From assembly GCF_905201705.1 (NCBI RefSeq), contig NZ_CAJKOX010000007.1, positions 80,616 through 144,615 on the forward strand: a stretch of 64,000 nucleotides of DNA. The letters are read 5' to 3'. This document shows, piece after piece, positions 43,937 to 52,827 of the stretch. Within the stretch, counting starts at the first letter, position 1. Every line of letters begins with the position of its first letter. The notes beneath the pieces are model-generated. The model did not search any database, was not told the DNA's origin, and was given only the letters and a program-made list of their open reading frames with translations. The translations under genes and the position numbers were made by a program. Source of the DNA: an uncultured Marvinbryantia sp. (lineage in GTDB: Bacteria; Bacillota; Clostridia; Lachnospirales; Lachnospiraceae).

Positions 43937-45160
43937 TTATTCCGTGAAGCTTTCCAGATCGCTGCTGATCGCAACAGCTGCTGCACCGATAGCGCCGCTT
44001 AAGCTGCTGGCGTCCATGAAATGGAATTCTGTATCGGTATGTATTTTATTATAGAGATTTTGAGAGACAATATCCAGAAGGTCAGTACGATTCTGCGGAT
44101 TCTGGAAAAGCTTGCCCTCGATCAGCATTTTCTGCGGACCGCTGAAATTAATAATGTTGGCGATTGCGAGTCCAAGCATGAAAATAGCACCCTGGATAAT
44201 TTCCCGGACCTTTGTATCCCCCTGCTTTTGCGCTTCAAGGATCATCTCCATCGTCAGACCTGAACCGGAGGGACAGAGCTTTTTCAAAAATGAAGATGTG
44301 CCGGAGGTTATAAGCTCACGGCAGGCGGAGATGATCACGTGATCTCCGGAGTAAGCTTCCAGACATCCGTGGTTTCCGCAGACGCAAAGCGGACCGGAAG
44401 GATTCATTACCATATGTCCGATCTCGCCGGCGCCGACAATGGACCCCATAGAGATGGAGGTATTTAATACAAAGGGACAGGCAATTCCGGATGCAACAAA
44501 CAGATACGCAAAGGTAGGAACATTGTTTAAAAGATCACGCTGGAACATCTGAGCAGCAGTGGCGCGGGCACAGGAATTGTTTTCCACCTCAATTGGTCCG
44601 CGGTAGCCGGTAAGCGCTGCGATATCTCCGCGCAGATTCTTGTTTGCCCAGTTATAGCCGGGGTGGATGCCAAGATATCCGCTTTCCCGATCTACAAGTC
44701 CGGGGGTGCAGAAACCGATCCGCGCAATTTGGTCAAGCTTCAGACCACCTTTTTCTACGGTCTCCAGAATCATGCCGCATGCTGCCTGGATGTTTTGATT
44801 ATAATCTTCATAGGGAGTTTCATCCTCTAACTGATAAAGGACGCTGCCGCGATAGTCTGTAATGCAGACGGCCCGGCGGGTGCCGCGCATTTCTACGCCA
44901 AGAAAATAGCGGGCATCTGCGTTAATGTCAATGAGATGTGCTTTGCGTCCAAGGTAGCCGGAGACGGCGCCGTCCACTTCATGCACAATCCCGGCGGCAA
45001 TCATTTTATTTACGCAGGCAGTGATCGTGGGAAGCGTGAGACCAAGCATCCCGGCAATATCAGACCGTTTCAACGGCCCATAATAGTAAATCATCCGGAG
45101 AATAGAAGAATGATTGGTTGCTTTGGAACGCACTGGGTTTGCACCTTGAGAAAACTGCAT
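43937..45160 (-). CDS. ROK-family transcriptional repressor
   Basis: A 407-residue ROK repressor of the XylR/NagC class. The N-terminal winged HTH (ILRMIYYYGPLKRSDIAGMLGLTLPTITACVNKM) precedes a sugar-kinase-like domain with the ROK zinc motif CVCGNHGCLE and the GAGEIGH segment. The N-terminal phosphate loop of ROK kinases is degenerate (FLGVEMRGTRRAVC), fitting a sensor rather than an enzyme. Its own promoter and the facing GH3 promoter both carry the perfect palindrome TTAATT-W-AATTAA, so it probably represses itself and the region's sugar operons and is released by a sugar or sugar phosphate. Confidence 0.92.
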   Translation of the reverse strand: MQFSQGANPVRSKATNHSSILRMIYYYGPLKRSDIAGMLGLTLPTITACVNKMIAAGIVHEVDGAVSGYLGRKAHLIDINADARYFLGVEMRGTRRAVCITDYRGSVLYQLEDETPYEDYNQNIQAACGMILETVEKGGLKLDQIARIGFCTPGLVDRESGYLGIHPGYNWANKNLRGDIAALTGYRGPIEVENNSCARATAAQMFQRDLLNNVPTFAYLFVASGIACPFVLNTSISMGSIVGAGEIGHMVMNPSGPLCVCGNHGCLEAYSGDHVIISACRELITSGTSSFLKKLCPSGSGLTMEMILEAQKQGDTKVREIIQGAIFMLGLAIANIINFSGPQKMLIEGKLFQNPQNRTDLLDIVSQNLYNKIHTDTEFHFMDASSLSGAIGAAAVAISSDLESFTE

Positions 45161-45206
45161 AAATCCACTTCCCTTCTGTATAAGATTATAGAAAAAGCAT
45201 GTATAA

Positions 45207-45261
45207 TTAATTTAATTAATGATTATAGAAAAATTATACAAAATGTACTTTTGGATTGCAA
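45207..45261 (-). promoter_or_regulatory. Autoregulated ROK promoter
   Basis: On the minus strand: TTGCAA (45261-45256), 17 nt and TATAAT (45238-45233). The perfect palindrome TTAATTTAATTAA lies at 45207-45219, just past the transcription start. Confidence 0.7.
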
Positions 45262-45342
45262 GTATGAAATTAGGGAAAATAAGGAAAAATGCGTGTACAA
45301 TACAACCAAAAATAATGTATTATATTTAGTAATATCTCCCTA

Positions 45343-45383
45343 TTGACGAAAAAACATTGTCATTATATAATTAATTAAATTAA
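45343..45383 (+). promoter_or_regulatory. GH3 operon promoter with overlapping ROK operator
   Basis: TTGACG (45343-45348), 17 nt and TATAAT (45366-45371). The perfect palindrome TTAATTAAATTAA (45371-45383) overlaps the end of the -10 box and the start region. Confidence 0.72.
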
Positions 45384-45407
45384 ATAAATAATACAGGAGG
45401 ATAAAGG

Positions 45408-47861
45408 ATGGAAATTTATAAGGACAAAAATCAGACAACAGAGGCGCGCGTAGAAGATCTTCTTTCCAGAATGACGCTGGAAGAGAAAGCGGCGCAGCTC
45501 TGCGGAGATCTCGCAGCGGCATTTATCGTGGACGGTAAGGTAGATATCAATGCGCTGCGTGAAAAATTTCCGGATGGGCACGGACGATTCACCCAGTATT
45601 CTCTGGTAGGACTGGTAGATCCGGTTCAGATTGCGGAAATTTCCAATCAGGTGCAGGAATATTTTGTAAAGGAGACACGTCTTGGTATCCCGGTAGCGCT
45701 GCAGACAGAAAATCTTTGCGGTTATCCGGCGGCGGGCGGGACACTGTTTCCGGCAATGATTAATATGGGATGTACATGGGAGCCGTCTCTGGCGGAGAAA
45801 ATGAGCGCGATTATCGGACAGGAGAGCCGCAGCGTGGGCATCAGCTCTGCGATGAGTCCGGTAATCGACGTTTCCCGGGATCCGCGCTGGGGCCGCACTT
45901 ATGAATGCTTTGGCGAGGATCCTTATGTAGTCAGTCAGTTTGGTATCCATTATGTACGCGGAATGCAGGAGCAGGGTGTCAGCTGCATTGCCAAGCATTT
46001 TCTGGGTTATGCAGAGACACAGGGAGGTTTAAATACGGCAGCGGCTCGATTAAATGACAGAGAATTGTACGAGGTATTTGCAACACCGTTTGAGGCGGCA
46101 GACAAGGAGGCGCATCTGGGCGGGATGATGGCAAACTACGGCGAGATTGACGGACTTCCTGTTATCGACAACCCGAAGATTGCACGTACGCTTCTGCGAG
46201 ATACGATGGGATTTAAGGGTATGCTGACATCGGACGGCGCGGCGGTTTTAAAAACCTACAATTATTTTAAAATTGCAAAGTCTTATGAGGAAGCGGGACT
46301 GCTGGCGAAAAAGGGCGGCTGTGACACGGAGATCCCGGTGGGAGCTGCATATAAACATCTTCCGGAATATGTACGATCAGGGGAGTTAGACGAGGCATTG
46401 CTGGACGAATCGGTACGCCGTATCCTGACCATTAAATTTGAAACGGGTCTGTTTGAGAATCCGTACTGTGATGTGGAAAAAGTAAAAGAGGCGATGAACA
46501 ATGCGCAGAAAAATGCGCTCAGCAGAGAAATCGCGGAAAAGTCTCTGGTGCTTCTGAAAAATGACGGAATGCTTCCGCTGAAGCAGGGGGCAAAGGTAGC
46601 GGTGATCGGACCGCACGCGGACAATCTTCGTTATCCGGTGAGCGGATATACCTATCCGGCATACATTGAGATGCTTACTGCCGGGGCGAGCGGACAGCAG
46701 ACCTCTTTCAATGGAATTGCGGACGAGCAGGCGAAGCTGGAAGCGGAGAGCGAAGAGCCGGGCAAGAAGAAAGTAAAAGGACCGTTTGCTGCAATGTATG
46801 AGATGTTTTCAGATGATGACAGGGCAAAGCTTGGCGACATGAACAGTGTGCTGCGCGGTATGGGCGCGCATAGTCTGAGGGAAATGCTTGCACGGCGGGC
46901 AGAGGTCGTGTATGCGCAGGGCTGTGATATCATCGGAGAATCCAAAGATGGTTTTGCGGAGGCCGTACGGGCGGCGGAAGAAGCGGATGTTGTGATCATG
47001 GCGCTTGGCGGAAACAGCGGCTGGGTGAATGTGACCGGAGGCGAGGGAAAGGATCGTCAGTTCCTGGATCTTCCGGGTGTGCAGCAGCAGCTTCTGGAGG
47101 CGGTGACAGCGGTCGGAAAGCCGGTGGCAGTCGTTCTCTACGGACCGGGCGTGTTTGCAGTGAACTGGGCGCAGGAGCATGTATCCGCGATCCTGCAGGC
47201 GTTTATGCCGGGACAGTTTGCGGCGGAGGCAGTCACAAAGGTATTGTACGGCGACGTGAATCCGGGCGGAAAGCTTACGATGTCGGTACCGCGCAGTGCC
47301 GGTCAGATTCCGGTTTACTATAATCACAAAAACGGTTCCGGTTATCAGAGCGGCGCCGATACGGGAACAGGTTCCGGCATCTTCAGCGGCGGTTATGTGG
47401 ACGGCGCCTGCGACCCGCTTTATAAGTTTGGTTATGGACTGAGCTACACGGATTTTGAGATTACGGATCTGCAGCTGGAAAATACGGAGGTGCCGACGGA
47501 TGGTATGATCGAGGCATCCTGCCGTGTGAAGAATGTGGGTGCGCTTGCGGGCGATGAGGTGGTGCAGCTTTATACCAGCTTTTTCGGGGCGCATGTGACA
47601 AGACCGAATATGCAGCTTGCAGGTTTTCAGCGGGTTTCCTTAAAACCAGGTGAGGAAGCGACTGTGAAATTCCATCTGAATACCGCGCAGCTTGGCTATT
47701 ATAACGAGTATATGGAATTTGTGGTAGAGCCGGGCGATCTCACAATAATGGCAGGTAATTCGTCCGATCATCTGACAGAGAGACGCCTGGTGAAGCTCAC
47801 CGGCAAAGCGGTAAACGTGATGGGCAGACGCGCCTATACCTGCAAATCGGAGATCGCGTAA
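45408..47861 (+). CDS. Cytosolic glycoside hydrolase family 3 enzyme
   Basis: An 817-residue GH3 enzyme, probably a beta-glucosidase or beta-xylosidase. It has the N-terminal barrel (MTLEEKAAQLCGD, VIDVSRDPRWGRTYECFGEDPYV, CIAKHFLGYA), the nucleophile Asp276 in MLTSDGAAV, the C-terminal sandwich domain (VAVIGPHADNLRYPVSGY) and a fibronectin III-like end (KNVGALAGDEVVQLY). No signal peptide is present, so it cleaves imported oligosaccharides. The upstream sequence is AGGAGG. Its stop overlaps the start of the first sulfatase. Exact sugar specificity cannot be read from the sequence. Confidence 0.92.
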   Translation: MEIYKDKNQTTEARVEDLLSRMTLEEKAAQLCGDLAAAFIVDGKVDINALREKFPDGHGRFTQYSLVGLVDPVQIAEISNQVQEYFVKETRLGIPVALQTENLCGYPAAGGTLFPAMINMGCTWEPSLAEKMSAIIGQESRSVGISSAMSPVIDVSRDPRWGRTYECFGEDPYVVSQFGIHYVRGMQEQGVSCIAKHFLGYAETQGGLNTAAARLNDRELYEVFATPFEAADKEAHLGGMMANYGEIDGLPVIDNPKIARTLLRDTMGFKGMLTSDGAAVLKTYNYFKIAKSYEEAGLLAKKGGCDTEIPVGAAYKHLPEYVRSGELDEALLDESVRRILTIKFETGLFENPYCDVEKVKEAMNNAQKNALSREIAEKSLVLLKNDGMLPLKQGAKVAVIGPHADNLRYPVSGYTYPAYIEMLTAGASGQQTSFNGIADEQAKLEAESEEPGKKKVKGPFAAMYEMFSDDDRAKLGDMNSVLRGMGAHSLREMLARRAEVVYAQGCDIIGESKDGFAEAVRAAEEADVVIMALGGNSGWVNVTGGEGKDRQFLDLPGVQQQLLEAVTAVGKPVAVVLYGPGVFAVNWAQEHVSAILQAFMPGQFAAEAVTKVLYGDVNPGGKLTMSVPRSAGQIPVYYNHKNGSGYQSGADTGTGSGIFSGGYVDGACDPLYKFGYGLSYTDFEITDLQLENTEVPTDGMIEASCRVKNVGALAGDEVVQLYTSFFGAHVTRPNMQLAGFQRVSLKPGEEATVKFHLNTAQLGYYNEYMEFVVEPGDLTIMAGNSSDHLTERRLVKLTGKAVNVMGRRAYTCKSEIA

Positions 47862-49471
47862 TGAAGAAAAAACCGCATATTATTATTTTTAATCCGGATC
47901 AGATGCGCGCGGATGCTCTGGCGCATCTGGGCAATCCGGCGTCGTCCACACCGTTTCTGGATGAATTTGCGAGAACAGATGCCGTGTCCTTTCGAAATGC
48001 TTTCTGTCAGAATCCGGTCTGCGTTCCGAGCAGGTGCAGTTTTTTTACCGGGCTGTATCCGCATGTGCGGGGACATCGCACGATGCAGTATCTGCTGCAT
48101 GAGGATGAAAGCAACTTATTTACGGAACTGAGAGACGCCGGTTACTATGTGTGGATGAACGACCGCAATGACCTGATGGCAGGACAGATTCCGGGACTTT
48201 TTGAGTCGGCTGCCGATGAGATCTGCTATGCGTCCGGGCAGTCGGATGCCCCGGGACCGGAAAAACATCTGCGCGGTAAACCGGGAGACAAAAATTATTA
48301 TTCTCATTTTGAGGGACGTCTGGGACTTGACGCACAGGGGAGAAATTATTCTGCGGATGACATTGCAGTGGATGCGGCGATTGACCGCATCCTGCACCCG
48401 GCGGATGAAAGACCGCTTTGCCTGTTTCTCGGGCTGATGTACCCGCATCCGCCGTATGCAGTGGAAGAACCGTATTTTTCTATGATAGATCGAAAGAAGC
48501 TGCCGCGCCGCGCAGGACGTGGGGAAGGCAAGCCGGTGCTCCAGAAACGCCTGCGCGAATATATGCAGATGGACGATTACACCGGGGAAGACTGGGATGA
48601 GCTGCGCGCATGCTACCTTGGCATGTGCCGCAAGGTGGACGATCAGTTCCGCAGACTGTGCGATGCATTGAAACAAGCTGGTATCTATGATGATTCTGCA
48701 ATTTTCTTTTTGAGCGATCATGGGGATTACACCGGAGATTATGATATTCCGGAGAAAGCGCAGAATACCTTTGAGGATTGTCTGACAAGGGTGCCTCTTT
48801 TGATCAAACCGCCTAAGACGGAGCATACGGACCCCGGAATTGCAGATGCGCTGACGGAGCTGGTAGATTTTTACGCTACAGTGATGGACTATGCCGGGGC
48901 AGAACCCACTCAGGATCAGTTTGGAAAAAGTCTGCGTCCGATCCTGGAGGATCGCACAAAGCCTGGCAGAAAATATGTGTTCTGCGAGGGCGGACGGATG
49001 CCGTATGAGCTGCAGTGTGATGAGTATCATGCCGCAGCCGGAAAAAGCCAGAAGGTTCCGATGGAAAGTCTGTACTATCCGCGGCAGCTTGCGCAGACGG
49101 ATGCGGAGGCTCACACAAAGGGAACGATGATCCGGTCGGAGCAATTTAAATATGTGCATCGTGCGTCGGGCGCGCATGAATTTTATGATTTGAAAAAGGA
49201 TCCGCTGGAGGAAAAGAACTGCTGCGGGAAGGCTGAATATGAAAAAGAGATCCTGGATATGAGGATGGCGATGCTTGACTGGTATCAGACTACCTGCGAC
49301 GTCGTGCCGAGGGAATATGACCGACGTTTTACAAAGGAGGCACTCTGGCGGCGGGTACAGAAAAAATGTCCGCCGGGAGAGGAAGAACGGATTCGTGCTC
49401 TGATTGACAGCGGAGCGGGTCCGGCGATGATAGCGGCGGAAATAGAACGCAGGTCAAAAGAGCATATTTAA
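47861..49471 (+). CDS. Cytosolic Cys-type sulfatase 1
   Basis: A 536-residue type I sulfatase of the alkaline phosphatase superfamily. The formylglycine signature C-x-P-x-R is Cys54-Val-Pro-Ser-Arg58. Metal-site segments NPDQMRADALAHLG and LSDHGDYTGD are present. There is no signal peptide, so desulfation happens inside the cell and needs an anaerobic radical-SAM maturase that is not in this window. The start codon overlaps the GH3 stop (TAATG), so translation is coupled and both enzymes probably act on one imported, sulfated glycoside. A phosphodiesterase activity is less likely because of the intact CxPxR. Confidence 0.88.
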   Translation: MKKKPHIIIFNPDQMRADALAHLGNPASSTPFLDEFARTDAVSFRNAFCQNPVCVPSRCSFFTGLYPHVRGHRTMQYLLHEDESNLFTELRDAGYYVWMNDRNDLMAGQIPGLFESAADEICYASGQSDAPGPEKHLRGKPGDKNYYSHFEGRLGLDAQGRNYSADDIAVDAAIDRILHPADERPLCLFLGLMYPHPPYAVEEPYFSMIDRKKLPRRAGRGEGKPVLQKRLREYMQMDDYTGEDWDELRACYLGMCRKVDDQFRRLCDALKQAGIYDDSAIFFLSDHGDYTGDYDIPEKAQNTFEDCLTRVPLLIKPPKTEHTDPGIADALTELVDFYATVMDYAGAEPTQDQFGKSLRPILEDRTKPGRKYVFCEGGRMPYELQCDEYHAAAGKSQKVPMESLYYPRQLAQTDAEAHTKGTMIRSEQFKYVHRASGAHEFYDLKKDPLEEKNCCGKAEYEKEILDMRMAMLDWYQTTCDVVPREYDRRFTKEALWRRVQKKCPPGEEERIRALIDSGAGPAMIAAEIERRSKEHI

Positions 49472-49516
49472 CGGCAGAGAACGAATGATTCGCTTTGCAG
49501 GAGGGAAACAGGGAGA

Positions 49517-51019
49517 ATGAAAAAAGATATTTTACTTTTTATGTCGGATCAGCATTCCTACCGGCTTCAGGGCTGCGCCGGAAATTCGATCGTGCGCACA
49601 CCGACGCTGGACTGGCTAGCCAGGCATGGCGCGGCAATGACAAATACAATGACAGCGTGTCCGCTCTGTGTTCCGGCCCGTGCGGCGATGGTTTCGGGAC
49701 AGCTGCCGAGCAATAATAAGGTATTATTCAATTTCAGCGCATTGGATTCCAATCAGGCGACATTTCTGCATAGCCTTAATGCTTCCGGCTACGAGACGGT
49801 ACTGTGCGGGCGGATGCATTTTGTGGGACCGGATCAGCGTCATGGGTATGCGAAGAGGATCGCAGGGGATCGCACTCCGGTATTCCACAATGCGGTGCCG
49901 AAGGAGCAGCAGGAAAAGGAGGGCGGACGCGGCGTGCGCGGCTACGACGAGAACAGCTCCCTGTATTATATGGGAAGCGGCGATTCCCCGGTGCTTGCAT
50001 ACGACCGCAATGTGACGGAGCGTGCGGTGGATTTTTTGAAGCAGGAACATGAAAAGCCGCTGTTTCTGACGGTTGGCGTATATGGGCCGCATTTCCCGTA
50101 TGTGGCGCCGAAGGAATTATACGATTATTACTATGATCGTGTTCCGGTGGACGATATCACACTGCAGAAAAAGGAACATCCGGTGCTTGCAGGGAAGATG
50201 GCGGAGACAGATCCGGAGGTTGTGCGTGCCGCGCGCGCTGCTTATTATGGTCTGGTGGAAGAGACCGATCGTAATATCGCGCAGGTTTATGAGGCTTTCC
50301 AGGCATATCTGAAGCGGACAGGACATGAGGGGATTTTTATTTATACCTCTGACCACGGAGATATGAATGGGAATAAAGGCTATTATGGAAAACAGGTATT
50401 TTACGATGATTCCGTACATATTCCGTTCCTGATCCAGGGAGACGGCATCCCGCAGGGAATACGGATCGACAGCCCGACGAGTCTGCTGGATCTGGCACCG
50501 ACGGTATGCGAGCTGGCAGGTGCGCAGGTATTAAAAGGCGATGGAAAGAGCCTGGCGTCTCAGCTTATATCTGGAAAACAGGATGAGGAGCGTATGGTAG
50601 TCGGCGAACTGTACACCTATCTCGCGCAGGGAGGCTCCTCTCTGGGCAGAATGGTGCGCTGGAAACAGTGGAAATATATTACTTATTCTGGCTTTGAAGA
50701 AGCAGATCAGCTTTTTGATCTTGAAAATGATCCGCAGGAAACGGAGAATGTGATTGAAAAGTACCCGGAAATTGCAGAAAAGCTTTTGGCAAAGACCAGG
50801 GAATATAAAGATTATGATACCGTGATGGAGTATGAGAGCTGGCTGATGGATCAGCTTCGCATTTTAATGAAGTGCAGCTATGACGATACGCAGGAACGAT
50901 GGGTATGCCCCGAGCTGGATCTGCCCGAAGAACTGGTAACGCGAAAGCAGCCCTTTGCGCCGACGCCGTGGGTGAAGGAATTATTCCGGCAGCTTTCACG
51001 GAGCGATGGAGAAAAGTGA
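49517..51019 (+). CDS. Cytosolic Cys-type sulfatase 2
   Basis: A 500-residue sulfatase, diverged from its neighbour. The formylglycine motif is Cys51-Val-Pro-Ala-Arg55, and the metal-site segments MSDQHSYRLQGCAG and TSDHGDMNGNKGYYGK are present. Again there is no signal peptide. GGAGGG precedes the ATG. The presence of two different sulfatases in one operon suggests two sulfate positions on the substrate or two related substrates. Confidence 0.88.
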   Translation: MKKDILLFMSDQHSYRLQGCAGNSIVRTPTLDWLARHGAAMTNTMTACPLCVPARAAMVSGQLPSNNKVLFNFSALDSNQATFLHSLNASGYETVLCGRMHFVGPDQRHGYAKRIAGDRTPVFHNAVPKEQQEKEGGRGVRGYDENSSLYYMGSGDSPVLAYDRNVTERAVDFLKQEHEKPLFLTVGVYGPHFPYVAPKELYDYYYDRVPVDDITLQKKEHPVLAGKMAETDPEVVRAARAAYYGLVEETDRNIAQVYEAFQAYLKRTGHEGIFIYTSDHGDMNGNKGYYGKQVFYDDSVHIPFLIQGDGIPQGIRIDSPTSLLDLAPTVCELAGAQVLKGDGKSLASQLISGKQDEERMVVGELYTYLAQGGSSLGRMVRWKQWKYITYSGFEEADQLFDLENDPQETENVIEKYPEIAEKLLAKTREYKDYDTVMEYESWLMDQLRILMKCSYDDTQERWVCPELDLPEELVTRKQPFAPTPWVKELFRQLSRSDGEK

Positions 51020-51026
51020 GGATATT

Positions 51027-51872
51027 ATGGCGAAAAAGGTATTATTTTTTGACTGCTCTTCCGGAATCAGCGGCGATATGACGCTGGGAGCGCTTCTGGA
51101 TCTGGGTGTGGATCAGGACGTTTTTTTAACGGAGCTGGGAAAGCTGCATCTGGATGGATACCGGATAAAGATCGGCCGCACAGAGCGAAATGGCATACAG
51201 GCAAACCATGCAGATGTAATTCTGACTGAGGAGCATGAGCACGCGCATACGAACGAGCACGCGCATACGCATGAGCACGCGCATATGCATGAGCACGCGC
51301 ACGGCGGGGAACCGGAGCATTCCGGGGAAGCCGGGCACGATCATGGACATTCGCACCGTGCGTTTCGGGATATTCAGGAGCTGATCATGGAGAGCGGGCT
51401 GGAATCTGATGTGAAAGACCTTGCTTTGCGCATTTTTCGGCGTGTGGCGGAGGCAGAGGCAAAGGTGCACAGGAAAGCTGTCGGGGACGTGCAGTTTCAT
51501 GAGGTGGGAGCCGTTGATTCTATCGTAGATATTGTGGGATGCGCGATACTGATTTCTATGATAAAGCCGGAAGCTGTTTATGCATCGGTAGTACAGGATG
51601 GTCATGGATTTATCCACTGTCAGCATGGGATATTATCCGTGCCGGTGCCGGCAGTGCTGGAGATTTTTGCAGCATCAGAGGGTATATTGCGTCAGATCGA
51701 TGTGGATACGGAAATGGTTACGCCTACCGGGGCGGCAATTATCTGCGAGCTGGCGCAGTCCTTTGGCGAAATGCCGGCTATGAAGATTCAGGCGGTCGGC
51801 AGAGGTACCGGAACCAAAATTCTTCCTGTAGCCAATATGCTGCAGGTAATCATGGGAGAACAGGTATGGTGA
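51027..51872 (+). CDS. LarC N-terminal domain (nickel-insertion protein), lacking domain 2
   Basis: LarC loads nickel into the pincer cofactor of LarA-type enzymes. This 281-residue protein has the family opening FFDCSSGISGDMTLGALLDLG, the segment FHEVGAVDSIVDIVG, and a His-rich metal-binding stretch (residues 71-110) enlarged by four EHAH repeats. It stops just after the domain 1 ending (VANMLQVIMGEQVW); the C-terminal CTP-binding domain (LarC2), joined by frameshifting in Lactobacillus, is not found downstream because the next gene overlaps directly. The ATG at 51027 is 7 nt after the sulfatase stop. Confidence 0.88.
   Translation: MAKKVLFFDCSSGISGDMTLGALLDLGVDQDVFLTELGKLHLDGYRIKIGRTERNGIQANHADVILTEEHEHAHTNEHAHTHEHAHMHEHAHGGEPEHSGEAGHDHGHSHRAFRDIQELIMESGLESDVKDLALRIFRRVAEAEAKVHRKAVGDVQFHEVGAVDSIVDIVGCAILISMIKPEAVYASVVQDGHGFIHCQHGILSVPVPAVLEIFAASEGILRQIDVDTEMVTPTGAAIICELAQSFGEMPAMKIQAVGRGTGTKILPVANMLQVIMGEQVW
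51237..51308 (+). repeat. Four 18-nt tandem units in larC
   Basis: Units beginning GAGCACGCGCATA start at 51237, 51255, 51273 and 51291. They encode EHAHTN, EHAHTH, EHAHMH and EHAHGG, a His-rich metal-binding tract. Confidence 0.9.
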
Positions 51873-52660
51873 GCTATCTATATATAATTTTTCTGGCGGT
51901 CAGCTTCGGCGCTTCGGTTATTGGCGCAATCTGTGGAATTGGCGGCGGGGTGCTGATCAAGCCTTTACTGGATGCTTTCGGGGTACTCAGCGTATCCACC
52001 ATCAGCTTTCTGTCCGGCTGCACAGTGCTCTCGATGTCCTGCTACTCTGTGGGAAAGGCAATGCAAAGCGGTGATTCTCTGGTAGATAGAAAAACGGGGA
52101 CGCCGCTTGCTATCGGTGCGGCAGCAGGCGGTATTGCCGGTAAAATGATGTTTCAGTATCTGACAGAGCTGTTTCCGGATAAAGATCGTGTGGGAGCGGT
52201 TCAGGCCGCCTGCCTGCTGGTGATTACCTTTGGAACGCTGGTCTATACGCTGCGTAAGGACAAAATCAGAACGCATCATATAAAAAATCCGGCAGTATGC
52301 ATAGCAATTGGACTGGCGCTTGGTATCTGTTCCTCTTTCCTTGGAATTGGCGGCGGACCGATTAATCTGGTGGTATTGTTTTTCTTTTTCTCTATGGATA
52401 CCAAAACAGCGGCACAGAATTCTCTCTATATCATTCTGTTTTCGCAGATAACCAGCCTCATCAATACGCTGGTAACGCGCACCGTACCGGAATTCAGCAT
52501 TGGTCTGCTGATTCTGATGGTTGGCGGCGGAATCCTTGGAGGTATGGCGGGAAGAGCTATCAACCGGAAAATAGACGGAAGTGTTGTAAACCGGTTATTT
52601 ATCGGATTGATGGCAGTCATCATGTTGATTTGTCTGTATAATATTTATCAGTTTTTATAG
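51866..52660 (+). CDS. TauE/SafE-family anion exporter
   Basis: A 264-residue membrane protein of the TauE/SafE (DUF81) family with about eight hydrophobic segments. The paired family motifs are ICGIGGGVLIKPLLDAFG near the start and FLGIGGGPINLVVLFFFF in the middle. Family members export sulfite, sulfoacetate or other organosulfur anions, and some may move sulfate. The ATG at 51866 overlaps the larC stop (ATGGTGA). Placed after two sulfatases, it plausibly removes the released sulfate or a sulfonate; nickel transport is another, less supported idea. Confidence 0.87.
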   Translation: MVSYLYIIFLAVSFGASVIGAICGIGGGVLIKPLLDAFGVLSVSTISFLSGCTVLSMSCYSVGKAMQSGDSLVDRKTGTPLAIGAAAGGIAGKMMFQYLTELFPDKDRVGAVQAACLLVITFGTLVYTLRKDKIRTHHIKNPAVCIAIGLALGICSSFLGIGGGPINLVVLFFFFSMDTKTAAQNSLYIILFSQITSLINTLVTRTVPEFSIGLLILMVGGGILGGMAGRAINRKIDGSVVNRLFIGLMAVIMLICLYNIYQFL

Positions 52661-52677
52661 GTGGAAAATTTTTACCG

Positions 52678-52716
52678 AAAAGCGTCGGTGCGCATCAGGC
52701 AGTCACCGGCGCTTTT
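52678..52716 (+). terminator. Terminator of the GH3-sulfatase-larC-tauE operon
   Basis: AAAAGCGTCGGTG (52678-52690) pairs with CACCGGCGCTTTT (52704-52716), with one T-G wobble. Confidence 0.85.
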
Positions 52717-52748
52717 GCTATGGAAAAGTCATACGCTGAAAAACAAAT

Positions 52749-52793
52749 TTGTCCGGGCATATATTGCCCAAATATGTTATGATAAATTTATCA
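52749..52793 (+). promoter_or_regulatory. Promoter and palindromic operator of the PfkB-aldolase pair
   Basis: TTGTCC (52749-52754), an 18-nt spacer and TATGTT (52773-52778). TGATAAATTTATCA (52780-52793), a 14-bp perfect palindrome, lies just downstream. It differs from the ROK and LacI-type sites. GGGCA/TGCCC in the spacer forms a further dyad. Confidence 0.55.
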
Positions 52794-52827
52794 CAGAAAT
52801 ACAGTTTGCAAAAAAGGCGGTGAATAT

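Noticed and set aside
51237..51308. Short regular repeats suggesting a CRISPR or minisatellite
   Set aside because: The 18-nt units are contiguous, in frame and encode the His-rich tract of LarC, so they are coding repeats.
51539..51865. Longer TauE reading frame starting inside larC
   Set aside because: The upstream extension is not hydrophobic, overlaps the conserved larC frame and lacks a site; the ATG at 51866 begins a proper first membrane helix.
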